Below, piece by piece: positions 34,604-43,425 of a DNA stretch of 64,000 nucleotides (the first letter of the stretch is position 1; every line of letters begins with the position of its first letter). The notes under the pieces were generated by a model. That model saw only the letters and a list, made by a program, of their open reading frames with translations, ran no database searches and was not told the DNA's origin. The DNA lies in assembly GCA_963784615.1 (NCBI GenBank), contig CAWASG010000002.1:186001-250000 (forward strand), read 5' to 3'. The translations under genes and the position numbers were made by a program. Source of the DNA: UBA11403 sp963784615 (GTDB lineage: Bacteria > Pseudomonadota > Gammaproteobacteria > Legionellales > Legionellaceae).

Positions 34604-35031
34604 TATCAATTGGCTTGATCGAGCGAATTGTAATGTTCTGAACCAAATTAATAATCGGTTGTATTTTCAAGTTTCAATACACCTGACATACAGATAAATC
34701 AATAGGCGCGCCCTCTGTGTATCAATATGATTGATGACAAAATAGAACAAAAAATGCACTGCAAGCTATTGTGTTGTTTTAAACACGAGGTTTTGAATCA
34801 AATGTTGTATTAACACATGCAGAGACATTTTATTTATAAAAAACTTAATCACATAGCCACAAAGAAACGAAAAGTAATTTATATTTGAATTATTAAACGA
34901 TTCGTGTTTTAATGCGATCTCTTTTAGTTTATTAATAAATCAAATATGAAATATCATCCGCTATACAACCTCAATGATAAAAACCACAGACCTATCCTCA
35001 TATATTGCATTATTGAACCTGGAGTTGTGCC
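34604..35031. other. AT-rich intergenic region with no gene seen
   Basis: 428 bp between the DUF2779 gene and the Xis-like ORF. I see no credible coding sequence or RNA gene. The region is AT-rich and could hold integrase arm sites or a promoter for the xis/int pair; GGAG at 35022-35025 is the ribosome-binding site of the next ORF. Confidence 0.6.
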
Positions 35032-35409
35032 ATGAGTAGCGTTCAACTGTTACCTAGACTGCTGCGTCTTAGGGATGCTCCGGCATATTTGGGTATGGAT
35101 CGTCACCGATTTAACGATGAAGTAAGACCATCAATGACTGAAATTCCCATCGGATCACAGGGAGTTGCGTTCGATAGACTTGATTTAGATGCCTGGGTAG
35201 ACGATTATAAGCGTTGTAGTGGTCGTCCAGCGGCATCCAATGGTAGGAGTATGGATAAATGGGACGAAAACGAACACCGGGGCTCCAGAAGCGTGGGGCA
35301 ATCTGGTACATTGACAAGAAGGTCTTCGGACGCCGACTTTGCGAAAGCACTGGCGCTGACAGCCTCGAAGAAGCCGAAAAATATCTTGCAAGGCGACTTG
35401 AGGAAGTAA
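35032..35409 (+). CDS. AlpA/Xis-like DNA-binding protein upstream of the integrase
   Basis: A 125-residue ORF whose first 75 residues (LPRLLRLRDAPAYLGMDRHR, then GVAFDRLDLDAWVDDY) match the small helix-turn-helix proteins found just ahead of tyrosine integrases in proteobacterial islands. It likely bends DNA for excision or controls integrase expression. The 3' part overlaps the integrase start by 151 bp in another frame, and it is of low complexity (GSRSVGQSGTLTRRSS), so the functional protein may be the N-terminal part. The ATG at 35032 has GGAG upstream. Confidence 0.75.
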   Translation: MSSVQLLPRLLRLRDAPAYLGMDRHRFNDEVRPSMTEIPIGSQGVAFDRLDLDAWVDDYKRCSGRPAASNGRSMDKWDENEHRGSRSVGQSGTLTRRSSDADFAKALALTASKKPKNILQGDLRK

Positions 35410-36386
35410 GATTAGCCAGTGTTTATGGTGTGCGACCGAAGCGAACATTCATGGAAGCGGCTACTAAGTTTCTAATGGAAAATCAGCATAAGCGAAGTTT
35501 ACAAGATGATGCAGGAAGGTTGAGGGAGCTGGTCAAATACATCGGAGACATGTGTTTGGAATCGATTCATATGGGCTCGCTACAAGCCTTTATTGAAGGT
35601 CGGCGAGGTGATGAAGTCAAAACGCGAACGATTAACCATGGGTTACAAGTTGTTCGTCATATTCTGAACCTTGCTGCTAGTGAATGGATGGATGAGTACG
35701 GATTAACTTGGTTGGCAAGTGCGCCCAAGATCAAGCTGTTACCTGAGCATGATGCCCGTAAGCCTTATCCGTTGACTTGGGATGAACAACACACTCTCTT
35801 TGATGCGTTGCCTCCACACTTGGAAAAGATGGCTTTATTTGCTGTTAATACCGGATGCAGAGATCAAGAGATTTGTGAGTTACGCTGGGAATGGGAAATT
35901 AAAATTCCACAGTTACCTCATATTCTTGTGTTTATTGTGCCTGCTGAGTTAGTGAAAAATGCTGAAGAACGTTTGGTTGTTTGTAATGATACGGCTCGTT
36001 CAGTTGTTGAGAGTGAACGTGGTAAGCACCCAACTCATGTATTTAGTTATAGAGGTCGACCGTTAGCTCGGATTTTATCAACGGGATGGCGACAGGCTAG
36101 AATACAAGCTGGATTAGAGGGTGTGCGGGTACATGATCTTAAACACACATTTGGCAGAAGGCTACGTGCAGCGGGTGTGAGTTTTGAAGACAGGCAAGAT
36201 CTCCTGGGGCATCGGTCAGGTCGGATCACCACGCATTACTCATCAGCCGAGTTGCAGAGCCTCTACAGCGCTGCCAACAGTGTTTGTGGAGTACAAAAAA
36301 GTGGAGTGGTTTTAACGTTACTGCGTACATCAAACAGTGGAACGTTAAAACGTAGTAAACAAGCCCTGAAGCTTGTCGCTTTATAG
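35259..36386 (+). CDS. int: Tyrosine site-specific integrase of the island
   Basis: A 375-residue phage-type integrase. The catalytic residues are Arg201 (TGCRDQEICEL), His292-x-x-Lys295 (HDLKHTF, where many families have HxxR), His318 (LLGHRS), and Tyr327 (THYSSAE). The N-terminal 100 residues hold the arm- and core-binding SAM-like domain. Its start at 35259 has an AGGAG 8 bp upstream and lies inside the Xis-like ORF. It ends 82 bp from a tRNA 3' end and points toward it, the usual layout of an element integrated in a tRNA gene. Confidence 0.93.
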   Translation: MGRKRTPGLQKRGAIWYIDKKVFGRRLCESTGADSLEEAEKYLARRLEEVRLASVYGVRPKRTFMEAATKFLMENQHKRSLQDDAGRLRELVKYIGDMCLESIHMGSLQAFIEGRRGDEVKTRTINHGLQVVRHILNLAASEWMDEYGLTWLASAPKIKLLPEHDARKPYPLTWDEQHTLFDALPPHLEKMALFAVNTGCRDQEICELRWEWEIKIPQLPHILVFIVPAELVKNAEERLVVCNDTARSVVESERGKHPTHVFSYRGRPLARILSTGWRQARIQAGLEGVRVHDLKHTFGRRLRAAGVSFEDRQDLLGHRSGRITTHYSSAELQSLYSAANSVCGVQKSGVVLTLLRTSNSGTLKRSKQALKLVAL

Positions 36387-36468
36387 GTTTATGAAGGGTA
36401 GCTCACGCAAAAGTCACGCAAAGGCTTTTTCGTGAAACGGGAAATCAAGTGTAAGTTGTTGATTTATA

Positions 36469-36545
<77 letters not shown>

Positions 36546-36585
36546 TGCGAGGAGGAATTATATCCGTAATCGCCGGATAATTCTA

Positions 36586-38484
36586 CTATTTTTCATCACC
36601 TTCTAGAAAACTGCGCAACTTTTCAGAGCGAGAGGGGTGGCGAAGTTTTCTTAATGCTTTGGCCTCGATTTGACGAATACGCTCGCGGGTCACATCAAAT
36701 TGTTTGCCAACTTCTTCCAAAGTGTGATCGGTGTTCATTTCGATACCAAACCGCATTCTTAATACTTTTGCTTCACGCGGTGTAAGTGTCTCAAGAATTT
36801 CAAGGGTTGCCTCACGTAAGCCTTCAGCTGTGGCGCGTTCGATAGGCGACTCCATGTTGCTATCTTCAATGAAATCACCCAAATGGGAGTCGTCATCGTC
36901 ACCTACAGGTGTTTCCATGGAAATAGGCTCTTTGGCAATTTTTAGAACTTTGCGAATTTTGTCTTCGCTCAGTTCCATTTTTTCTGCTAATTCTTCAGGA
37001 GAAGCTTCTCGACCCGTTTCTTGTAAAATTTGGCGAGAAATGCGATTGAGTTTGTTGATGGTCTCAATCATATGCACGGGGATCCGAATCGTACGCGCTT
37101 GATCTGCAATCGATCGAGTGATTGCTTGGCGAATCCACCAGGTTGCATAGGTTGAGAATTTATATCCTCTCCGGTACTCAAACTTGTCTACGGCTTTCAT
37201 CAAACCAATGTTGCCTTCTTGAATCAAGTCTAAAAATTGCAAACCACGGTTTGTGTATTTTTTAGCAATTGAAATCACCAAGCGCAAGTTCGCTTCAACC
37301 ATTTCTTTTTTAGCGCGACGTGCTTTCGCCTCACCAATCGACATTTGACGATTAACGTCTTTGATTTCATTAATGGTCAGGCTATATTCTTGTTCAAAGG
37401 TCGCTAGTTTGGTTTGAATTTGTTTGATTTCTTGCGTGTATTCTTCCAGACGCGATATATCTAATTGCTTCGCATGCTTGCTGATGAGTGTTTCAATCCA
37501 TGACAGATCAGTTTCTTGTCCTGGGAATGTATCAATAAATAATTTTCTCGGTATGCGGGCCTTTTCAATACAAAGGCGCATGATATTACGCTCAAATTCA
37601 CGAATATGGTTACGCAGTTGTCTGTAGTGGCGTGTCAAGCGATCGACTTGTCTCGACGTCAGTTTTAATTTCAAGAAGCTTTCAGACATAGCGCCTAATA
37701 GCTCAACTGTTTTTTTGTCGGTCCGACCATGTTTTTTGAGTGCGACCATTGCATTATCAAAATGTTCGCGCAAATCATCGAAGTAAAGTTTGGCTTGCTC
37801 TGGATTAGGGCCGAAATCTTCTACGGCAATCTCACCGCCTTCGCCACTTTCTTCATCGTCATCCCCTAAGACAACCGGCGAAGTTTCATCATCGGTCGCT
37901 TTGATAATATCGCCCGTGTCACTTTGAGTCTCTTCAAGCATAGATCCAATACTGGAGGGGGGGGCTTCATCTGTTGAGTCCGAAAATCCACTGATAATTT
38001 CATTCAGCCTCATTTCCTCGAGCATATAGCGTTCATAGTCAGTTAAGACCAGTTGTATGGTTTCTGGATAATGTGCCAACGCTTGTAATACTTGATAAAT
38101 ACCTTCCTCAATGCGTTTGGCAATAACGATTTCTCCCTCACGGGTGAGGAGCTCTACAGTGCCCATTTCGCGCATATACATTCGGACTGTATCGCTGGTT
38201 CGTCCGGTTTCCTTGTTTAATGAAGCCAGCATGTTGGCGGCTTCTTCCACATCTTCAGGGACTTCCTCGGTGGTGCCATAGAGGGCAAGTTCATCTTCGC
38301 TAGGTGGTTGTTCATATACGCGTATGTTCATGCTTTCTAGCATGCTAATAATGACGTCGAAATGTTCGGTATCAACAATGTTAGGCAAGAGATCATTAAT
38401 TTGGGTGTAAGTCAGGTAATTCTGTTCTTTTCCAAGACTAATGGCTTTTGTGATTTGAATCTGTTGCTGTTCTTGGTCATTCAT
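36586..38484 (-). CDS. rpoD: RNA polymerase sigma factor RpoD (sigma70)
   Basis: A 632-residue primary sigma factor, last gene of the macromolecular synthesis operon. Region 1.1 begins MNDQEQQQIQITKAISLG; region 2 includes YKFSTYATWWIRQAITRSIA; region 4.2 includes VTRERIRQIEAKALRKLRHP. The chosen start is the ATG at 38484; a GTG four codons upstream is less likely. The acidic non-conserved region is at about 175-260. The gene lies 228 bp after dnaG across a palindromic element that may carry or disturb its own promoter. It directs housekeeping transcription. Confidence 0.98.
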   Translation of the reverse strand: MNDQEQQQIQITKAISLGKEQNYLTYTQINDLLPNIVDTEHFDVIISMLESMNIRVYEQPPSEDELALYGTTEEVPEDVEEAANMLASLNKETGRTSDTVRMYMREMGTVELLTREGEIVIAKRIEEGIYQVLQALAHYPETIQLVLTDYERYMLEEMRLNEIISGFSDSTDEAPPSSIGSMLEETQSDTGDIIKATDDETSPVVLGDDDEESGEGGEIAVEDFGPNPEQAKLYFDDLREHFDNAMVALKKHGRTDKKTVELLGAMSESFLKLKLTSRQVDRLTRHYRQLRNHIREFERNIMRLCIEKARIPRKLFIDTFPGQETDLSWIETLISKHAKQLDISRLEEYTQEIKQIQTKLATFEQEYSLTINEIKDVNRQMSIGEAKARRAKKEMVEANLRLVISIAKKYTNRGLQFLDLIQEGNIGLMKAVDKFEYRRGYKFSTYATWWIRQAITRSIADQARTIRIPVHMIETINKLNRISRQILQETGREASPEELAEKMELSEDKIRKVLKIAKEPISMETPVGDDDDSHLGDFIEDSNMESPIERATAEGLREATLEILETLTPREAKVLRMRFGIEMNTDHTLEEVGKQFDVTRERIRQIEAKALRKLRHPSRSEKLRSFLEGDEK

Positions 38485-38540
38485 AGTTAGAACCACTCAT
38501 TATAGGTCGTATATAGAAAGACAAGTTTCAAATTTCATTA

Positions 38541-38648
38541 GGACCTGTCGACAAGTCTACTATTTTGGACGTAACCCGTTGATTTTCTGTGCTCCGGTGC
38601 TTGAAAATCAACGGGTTACGGCTAAACTAGCGAATTGTCGACAGGCCT
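38541..38648. repeat. MITE-like compound palindrome between dnaG and rpoD
   Basis: Perfect inner arms of 18 bp (38570-38587 and 38603-38620) and outer arms CCTGTCGACAA (38544-38554) and TTGTCGACAGG (38635-38645) form a nested palindrome of about 108 bp with a short loop. No coding potential is seen. The nested structure resembles a miniature inverted-repeat element or REP-type unit. It lies in the region where rpoD would have a promoter and could act as a terminator or RNA-processing site for dnaG-rpoD. Confidence 0.85.
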
Positions 38649-38712
38649 TAGTTTTGAAGCGTGTCTTTAAAAAATGTTACAATTATAAACCGACATCAAA
38701 AAACATACCAGT

Positions 38713-40461
38713 TTATTCTGTAGGTGTTTTATTAATAATCGGTTCGTGTCGTTGTCGGAGCATTCGCTGCAGGCTCAGCCGCTCCTCCTCTTCAAGGCCT
38801 TGTTGCCTTGATTTTTTGATTAATTCTTGAATTTTGTTTTCTTGCGCTTGTTTGGCTAGGAAGATCACCGTATCTAAACACTCATTGGTTAATGCTTTTT
38901 CTGGAACTTGGTGATCCCACGCGGCTAATTTATTCAACGCATCAAATTCAGGCGAGTCGCGAAATGCTTCGAGAAGAATGCCTGTGTTGATGGTTGGCGT
39001 CTGCGCAATATGATTCAATATTTTTTTTAACGTGGTTTGTTGTAAGCATTCTATGAGTGAGTCAGAGAATATATTTCGATTTTCATGATAAATATTGGGA
39101 TGTTGAAGCAACAAGGCGACAGCAATGCGTGCGGGTGTTCGTTGAATGGCTTGCGTAGGTTCTTGCGGCATCAGATCGGGTTGAGTGGCCGCGAGTTGGC
39201 TAAGCCGGTCGGTGTCGATTCGTGTCAGGCGAGCCAGTTCATTTAATATCAACTGTTGGTAAGGCCCTTCACTCATTTTGAGTAAATAGGGTTTAATAAC
39301 GTTGATGAGTTGACTTTTTCCGGACAACGTTGAGGTGTCAATTGACTGCGTCAGTGTTTTGAAAAAAAACTGATTCAGCGGCATGGCATGTTGAATCCGA
39401 TTTAAGAATTGCTCGGGGCCTTCTTCCCGAACCAAGCTGTCTGGATCATGGCCATCAGGTAAAAAGATAAAGCTGGCATCCAAGCCTGTGTTCAAATGGG
39501 GAAGGCTGCTTTCCAATGCGCGCCATGCCGCTTGTTTTCCAGCCGCATCACCATCAAAACAAAAAATAAGTTGTTGGGTATGTTTGCTCAGAAGCTGAAT
39601 ATGATAGCTGCTCGTTGCGGTGCCGAGGGCTGCTACCGCATTATTAATGCCATGCTGCGCTAATGCAATTACATCCATGTAGCCCTCTACAATCAGAATA
39701 TTTTTGACAGGGCTTTGTTCGCTGATGATCTGATGCAATCCATATAATTCGCGACTTTTTTGAAAAATGGCCGTTTCAGGGGAGTTGAGATATTTTGGCT
39801 TTTGCTCCGCATTAATTGAGCGACCTCCAAAACCGATAATGCGGCCATGCCGATCATGAATAGGATACATGATGCGTTCTCGGTAACGGTCATATATCTT
39901 CCCATCATCACGCTGAATCAACATGCCTGAAGCAATCAGGTCTTGGGTTTTGGATTGAAAGACGGCCTCTAAGGTATGCCAGCCCGCCGGACTGAATCCG
40001 AGTTGAAAGCGTGTGGCTATCTCGTTATTGATGCCCCGTTGCTTTAAATAGTTGATGGCTTCGCGCGCCACTGGTTGTTTTAATTGCTGTTGATAGAAGG
40101 CAGATACTTTGTCGAGTAGCTGATATAAGTTTTGAGTCTGTTGATGTTTTTGCGCATTGCCTTCGCGTGGAACCGTCATGCCAACGCGTGCAGCGAGAGT
40201 TTCAATGGCTTCGGGGAAGCTTTGGTGTAAATAGCCCATCGCGAAACTGATGGCATTGCCGCTAACACCGCAGCCGAAGCAGTGATAAAACTGCTTTTTG
40301 GCGATCACATTAAATGAAGGTGTTTTTTCATGATGAAAAGGACAGCATGCAGTAAAACTCGAGCCTTGTTTTTTGAGAGGGAGATGGCTGTCGATGAATT
40401 CAACAATGTCGGTGCGATTAAGCAGTTCATCAATAAAAGGTCGTGGAATGATACCGCTCAT
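38713..40461 (-). CDS. dnaG: DNA primase DnaG
   Basis: A 582-residue primase starting at MSGIIPRPFIDELLNRTDIV; the longer ORF upstream lacks homology. The N-terminal zinc motif is CPFHHEKTPSF plus YHCFGCG (about 40-64), the TOPRIM core has VEGYMDVIALAQHG and FDGDAAGKQAAW, and the C-terminus holds a DnaB-binding helical domain. It makes RNA primers at replication forks. It follows yqeY by 108 bp and precedes rpoD, the classic rpsU-dnaG-rpoD organisation. Confidence 0.98.
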   Translation of the reverse strand: MSGIIPRPFIDELLNRTDIVEFIDSHLPLKKQGSSFTACCPFHHEKTPSFNVIAKKQFYHCFGCGVSGNAISFAMGYLHQSFPEAIETLAARVGMTVPREGNAQKHQQTQNLYQLLDKVSAFYQQQLKQPVAREAINYLKQRGINNEIATRFQLGFSPAGWHTLEAVFQSKTQDLIASGMLIQRDDGKIYDRYRERIMYPIHDRHGRIIGFGGRSINAEQKPKYLNSPETAIFQKSRELYGLHQIISEQSPVKNILIVEGYMDVIALAQHGINNAVAALGTATSSYHIQLLSKHTQQLIFCFDGDAAGKQAAWRALESSLPHLNTGLDASFIFLPDGHDPDSLVREEGPEQFLNRIQHAMPLNQFFFKTLTQSIDTSTLSGKSQLINVIKPYLLKMSEGPYQQLILNELARLTRIDTDRLSQLAATQPDLMPQEPTQAIQRTPARIAVALLLQHPNIYHENRNIFSDSLIECLQQTTLKKILNHIAQTPTINTGILLEAFRDSPEFDALNKLAAWDHQVPEKALTNECLDTVIFLAKQAQENKIQELIKKSRQQGLEEEERLSLQRMLRQRHEPIINKTPTE

Positions 40462-40569
40462 CAATTTGTTCCTCAATTTTGGAGTTTGAACAAAGTTGTG
40501 TGCAAAAAGAAGCATGCAGCTTTGTTCAAATAGTGTTTCCTGATTTAATCGAGGGTGTTAGCTGAAGGT

Positions 40570-41022
40570 CTATGGTGTCAATTTTGCTTTAATCATTGAG
40601 CTGACCTTACTCATATCAGCGCGACCTTGTAAAAGCGGCTTCAAATGTGCCATGACTTTACCCATGTCGCTCATCTGCTTGGCTTCGAGGGTGAGAAGCG
40701 CTTGCTCAACGTGGCTGGCAATTTCGTTGTCGGTCAAAGGCTCAGGTAAATAGTGACCAATGATGACTAACTCAAACTGTTCTTGCTCAACGAGGTCTGT
40801 ACGATTCGCCAACTGAAATTGCTGGATGGACTCATTTCGCTGTTTGGCCATTTTATCCAAAATAACCAGCAAACGAGTATCATCGACAACAATTCGCTCA
40901 TCGACTTCAATTTGTTTAATTGCCGAAGTAATTAAACGCAGCGTATCCAGTTTTTTTTGGTCCCTGGCACGCATGGCATCTTTTAGATCGGCAAGAATAG
41001 TATCTTTTAAGCTAGTCATCAT
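40570..41022 (-). CDS. GatB/YqeY-family protein
   Basis: A 150-residue protein matching the GatB/YqeY family: LKDTILADLKDAMRARDQKK at the N-terminus, TLRLITSAIKQIEVDER, and a C-terminal QGRADMSKVSSMIKAKL. It shares the tRNA-binding tail of GatB but is a stand-alone small protein of unknown exact role. In many proteobacteria the gene lies between rpsU and dnaG as here. The start is either of two adjacent ATGs. Confidence 0.93.
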   Translation of the reverse strand: MMTSLKDTILADLKDAMRARDQKKLDTLRLITSAIKQIEVDERIVVDDTRLLVILDKMAKQRNESIQQFQLANRTDLVEQEQFELVIIGHYLPEPLTDNEIASHVEQALLTLEAKQMSDMGKVMAHLKPLLQGRADMSKVSSMIKAKLTP

Positions 41023-41037
41023 GATGTGATCGACCTA

Positions 41038-41265
41038 TTATTTACGGCGATGCTTCAACGGACGCTTGGCTGATGTATCGCGTGATAATTTTTTAAGATG
41101 ACGCTTTACAGCAGCAGCTTGCTTGCGCTTACGCTCAGCAGTTGGTTTTTCATAAAATTCACGACGGCGTAATTCAGTTAATAAACCTGCTTTTTCACAT
41201 GAACGTTTAAAACGACGTAATGCGTACTCTGGATTTTCGCCTTCTTTGACGCGAACTGTGGGCAT
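41038..41265 (-). CDS. rpsU: 30S ribosomal protein S21
   Basis: A 75-residue basic protein with the S21 signature: VKEGENPEYALRRFKRSCEK and RREFYEKPTAERKRKQAAA. It helps mRNA selection on the 30S subunit. It is the first gene of the rpsU-yqeY-dnaG-rpoD operon, 15 bp upstream of yqeY, and has an AGAGGAATC ribosome-binding site. A good sigma70 promoter lies about 40-70 bp upstream. It is divergent from tsaD. Confidence 0.98.
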   Translation of the reverse strand: MPTVRVKEGENPEYALRRFKRSCEKAGLLTELRRREFYEKPTAERKRKQAAAVKRHLKKLSRDTSAKRPLKHRRK

Positions 41266-41305
41266 TGATGATTCCTCTGATTAAATGTGTTACAACAAAT
41301 CGGTA

Positions 41306-41334
41306 ATTTTAGTAGTAGAATTCAAACTCGTCAA
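41306..41334 (-). promoter_or_regulatory. Sigma70 promoter of rpsU operon
   Basis: On the minus strand, TTGACG (41334-41329), 17-bp spacer, TAAAAT (41311-41306). The leader to rpsU is about 35 nt. Confidence 0.7.
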
Positions 41335-41471
41335 GCTTTTAAATCTATGAATTGGATTTTTGTTTGATGTTGGACTATTTTTGCAGGACAAAATGTGAGC
41401 GAGTGACGACAAAAAAGCGTTCGCACTGTACAATGGACTTATGTTCAGAAAACAATATTGAGTGATTATTA

Positions 41472-42491
41472 ATGATAGTCTTGGGGATTGAATCGTCGTG
41501 TGACGAGACGGGATTTGCGATTTATGATTCTGAGCAAGGCCTTCTTGCTCATGTCTTGCATACACAAATGGCCCTGCATGCTCAGTATGGAGGGGTCGTA
41601 CCGGAATTGGCTTCTCGGGATCATGTGAAGTATTTGGTTTTGTTGCTGGATGAAGTGTTACAACAGGCCGGGCTGGGAAAGACTGATTTGGATGCGATTG
41701 CTTATACTGCAGGGCCAGGGCTTATAGGTGCGTTGCTGTCGGGCGCCTGTTTTGCAAAAAGTTTGGCTTTTTCTTTGAATATTCCTTCTTTGGCCGTGCA
41801 TCATCTTGAAGCACACCTACTGGCGGCGAAGCTTGCCGATCCGAGTTTGGATTTTCCGTTTGTTGTTTTATTAGTGTCAGGCGGACACACTCAGTTAGTC
41901 GAAGCCCGTGCGTTGGGAGAGTATCATCTTTTGGGTGATACATTGGACGATGCGGTGGGGGAGGCCTTTGATAAAACCGCAAAATTAATGGGGATCCCCT
42001 ACCCAGGTGGAGCGCAATTGGCGAGATTAGCCGATGATATGACTTTATCCCCGTCTGTTTCTCTACCCGAATTTCCACGCCCAATGCTAAACAAGCCGGG
42101 ACTGGACTTTAGCTTTAGTGGTTTGAAAACACACGCACTTATTACTTGGAATGCGAGCGATAAGACGGATGCGTCGCGTGCCGCTATTGCGCGGGCGTTT
42201 CAGGACGCAGTGGTTGCAACGTTAGTTGCTAAATCACGTCGAGCGATTGAGCAGACGGGGTGTTCGCGTTTAGTGGTTGCTGGCGGTGTTGGCGCTAATC
42301 GCGCCTTGCGACAGGCGCTTCAGCACTTAATGGAAACATTGCATGGTCGTGTCTATTTCCCTGCGATGGAATTTTGCGCCGATAATGGCGCAATGGTTGC
42401 CTATGCCGGCTGTCTTCATTTGCTGACAGGAAAGCAGGACACCTCACTTGAAGTGCTGGTGAAAGCGAGATGGCCGCTTGCTCCTGTTTAA
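41472..42491 (+). CDS. tsaD: tRNA N6-adenosine threonylcarbamoyltransferase TsaD
   Basis: A 339-residue ASKHA-fold protein with GIESSCDETG at the N-terminus, the metal-binding HHLEAHLLA (HxxxH), and LLVSGGHTQLV. TsaD works with TsaB, TsaE, and TsaC to make t6A37 on tRNAs that read ANN codons. The gene is divergent from rpsU, as in many gammaproteobacteria, and converges on plsY with a gap of only 7 bp. Confidence 0.98.
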   Translation: MIVLGIESSCDETGFAIYDSEQGLLAHVLHTQMALHAQYGGVVPELASRDHVKYLVLLLDEVLQQAGLGKTDLDAIAYTAGPGLIGALLSGACFAKSLAFSLNIPSLAVHHLEAHLLAAKLADPSLDFPFVVLLVSGGHTQLVEARALGEYHLLGDTLDDAVGEAFDKTAKLMGIPYPGGAQLARLADDMTLSPSVSLPEFPRPMLNKPGLDFSFSGLKTHALITWNASDKTDASRAAIARAFQDAVVATLVAKSRRAIEQTGCSRLVVAGGVGANRALRQALQHLMETLHGRVYFPAMEFCADNGAMVAYAGCLHLLTGKQDTSLEVLVKARWPLAPV

Positions 42492-42498
42492 CAATGTA

Positions 42499-43113
42499 CT
42501 AGATACTTTTTGATCGGCCGAAAGTGATTTTGGGCTCTTCGCCGATTATTAATCGTGAAATATTCTCACGATGCTTGTAGAGTACGAATATAGTGACAAG
42601 GGCGAGAGGAAAAAATGCATCCAGGTTTCCAAAGACAAATAAAGAATAAAACGGCGCAAAAGTGATGGCGATAATCGATGCCAAGGAAGAATAGCGGGTA
42701 AAATTGGCAACAGTCAGCCATGTAGCAATGATGACAACCCCCATAATGAAGTGAAGCCCAAGAAACGCCCCCAGCGCGGTTGCAACCCCTTTTCCGCCTT
42801 TGAATTGAAAAAATACGGGATACATATGGCCAATGACCGCAGCAAAGCAAGTGAAGCCGAGGGTCGTTGGATTTGAGCCCAGCCAATGTGCCAGCATGAC
42901 AGGCAATAGCCCTTTTAGCATATCTGCGATGAGGACCATGATGGCATATTTTTTTCCAGCCAGGCGTAACACATTAGTTGCCCCGGGATTTTTAGAGCCT
43001 TGTGTGCGCGGATCGGGTAAGTTATTTAATCGACAGACGATAACGGCGGACGAGAGCGAGCCAACGAGGTAGGCAACGGTAATATCAAACATAAAAATTA
43101 GAAACGTAAGCAT
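42499..43113 (-). CDS. plsY: Glycerol-3-phosphate acyltransferase PlsY
   Basis: A 204-residue inner-membrane protein with several hydrophobic helices. The three PlsY motifs are visible: YLVGSLSSAVIVCRL, GSKNPGATNVLRL, and FKGGKGVATALG. It transfers an acyl group from acyl-phosphate to glycerol-3-phosphate in phospholipid synthesis. The ATG at 43113, preceded by GGGAGAG, is preferred to an upstream one at 43158. It is convergent with tsaD. Confidence 0.95.
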   Translation of the reverse strand: MLTFLIFMFDITVAYLVGSLSSAVIVCRLNNLPDPRTQGSKNPGATNVLRLAGKKYAIMVLIADMLKGLLPVMLAHWLGSNPTTLGFTCFAAVIGHMYPVFFQFKGGKGVATALGAFLGLHFIMGVVIIATWLTVANFTRYSSLASIIAITFAPFYSLFVFGNLDAFFPLALVTIFVLYKHRENISRLIIGEEPKITFGRSKSI

Positions 43114-43360
43114 GAGCTCTCCCTGATAATTAAAAAAAGACCCTGGTACAGTGTTCACCTCGCAACGACGTCGTTCAGCATATTTTTAATCTGCTTATAT
43201 CAACAGGTCAAAATTAGATGAACAACGTACTAGTGGACGAAACGATGAACGAAGCCATAATGATTATCAGTGAAATAAACGCTCTTGTGAAGTCATATAC
43301 AGTATTCTTCTTTTGATAAATTACGCTGGTGTTTTTATTCGTGAAGAATTATTATCCAAT

Positions 43361-43398
43361 AAGCTTATATTCCAAATCTAAGCTTATATTCAAATTCG
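43361..43398. repeat. Two 19-bp tandem units upstream of the metalloprotease gene
   Basis: AAGCTTATATTCCAAATCT at 43361-43379 is followed directly by the near-identical AAGCTTATATTCAAATTCG. The repeat lies 28 bp before the protease ATG, where it could overlap a promoter or operator. Confidence 0.7.
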
Positions 43399-43425
43399 TT
43401 TATTTGATTTTCTAGGAGTTACAAA

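Noticed and set aside
34604..35031. Small ORFs or RNA in the AT-rich gap before the Xis-like gene
   Set aside because: No start with ribosome-binding site, no conserved fold, and no repeat was seen.
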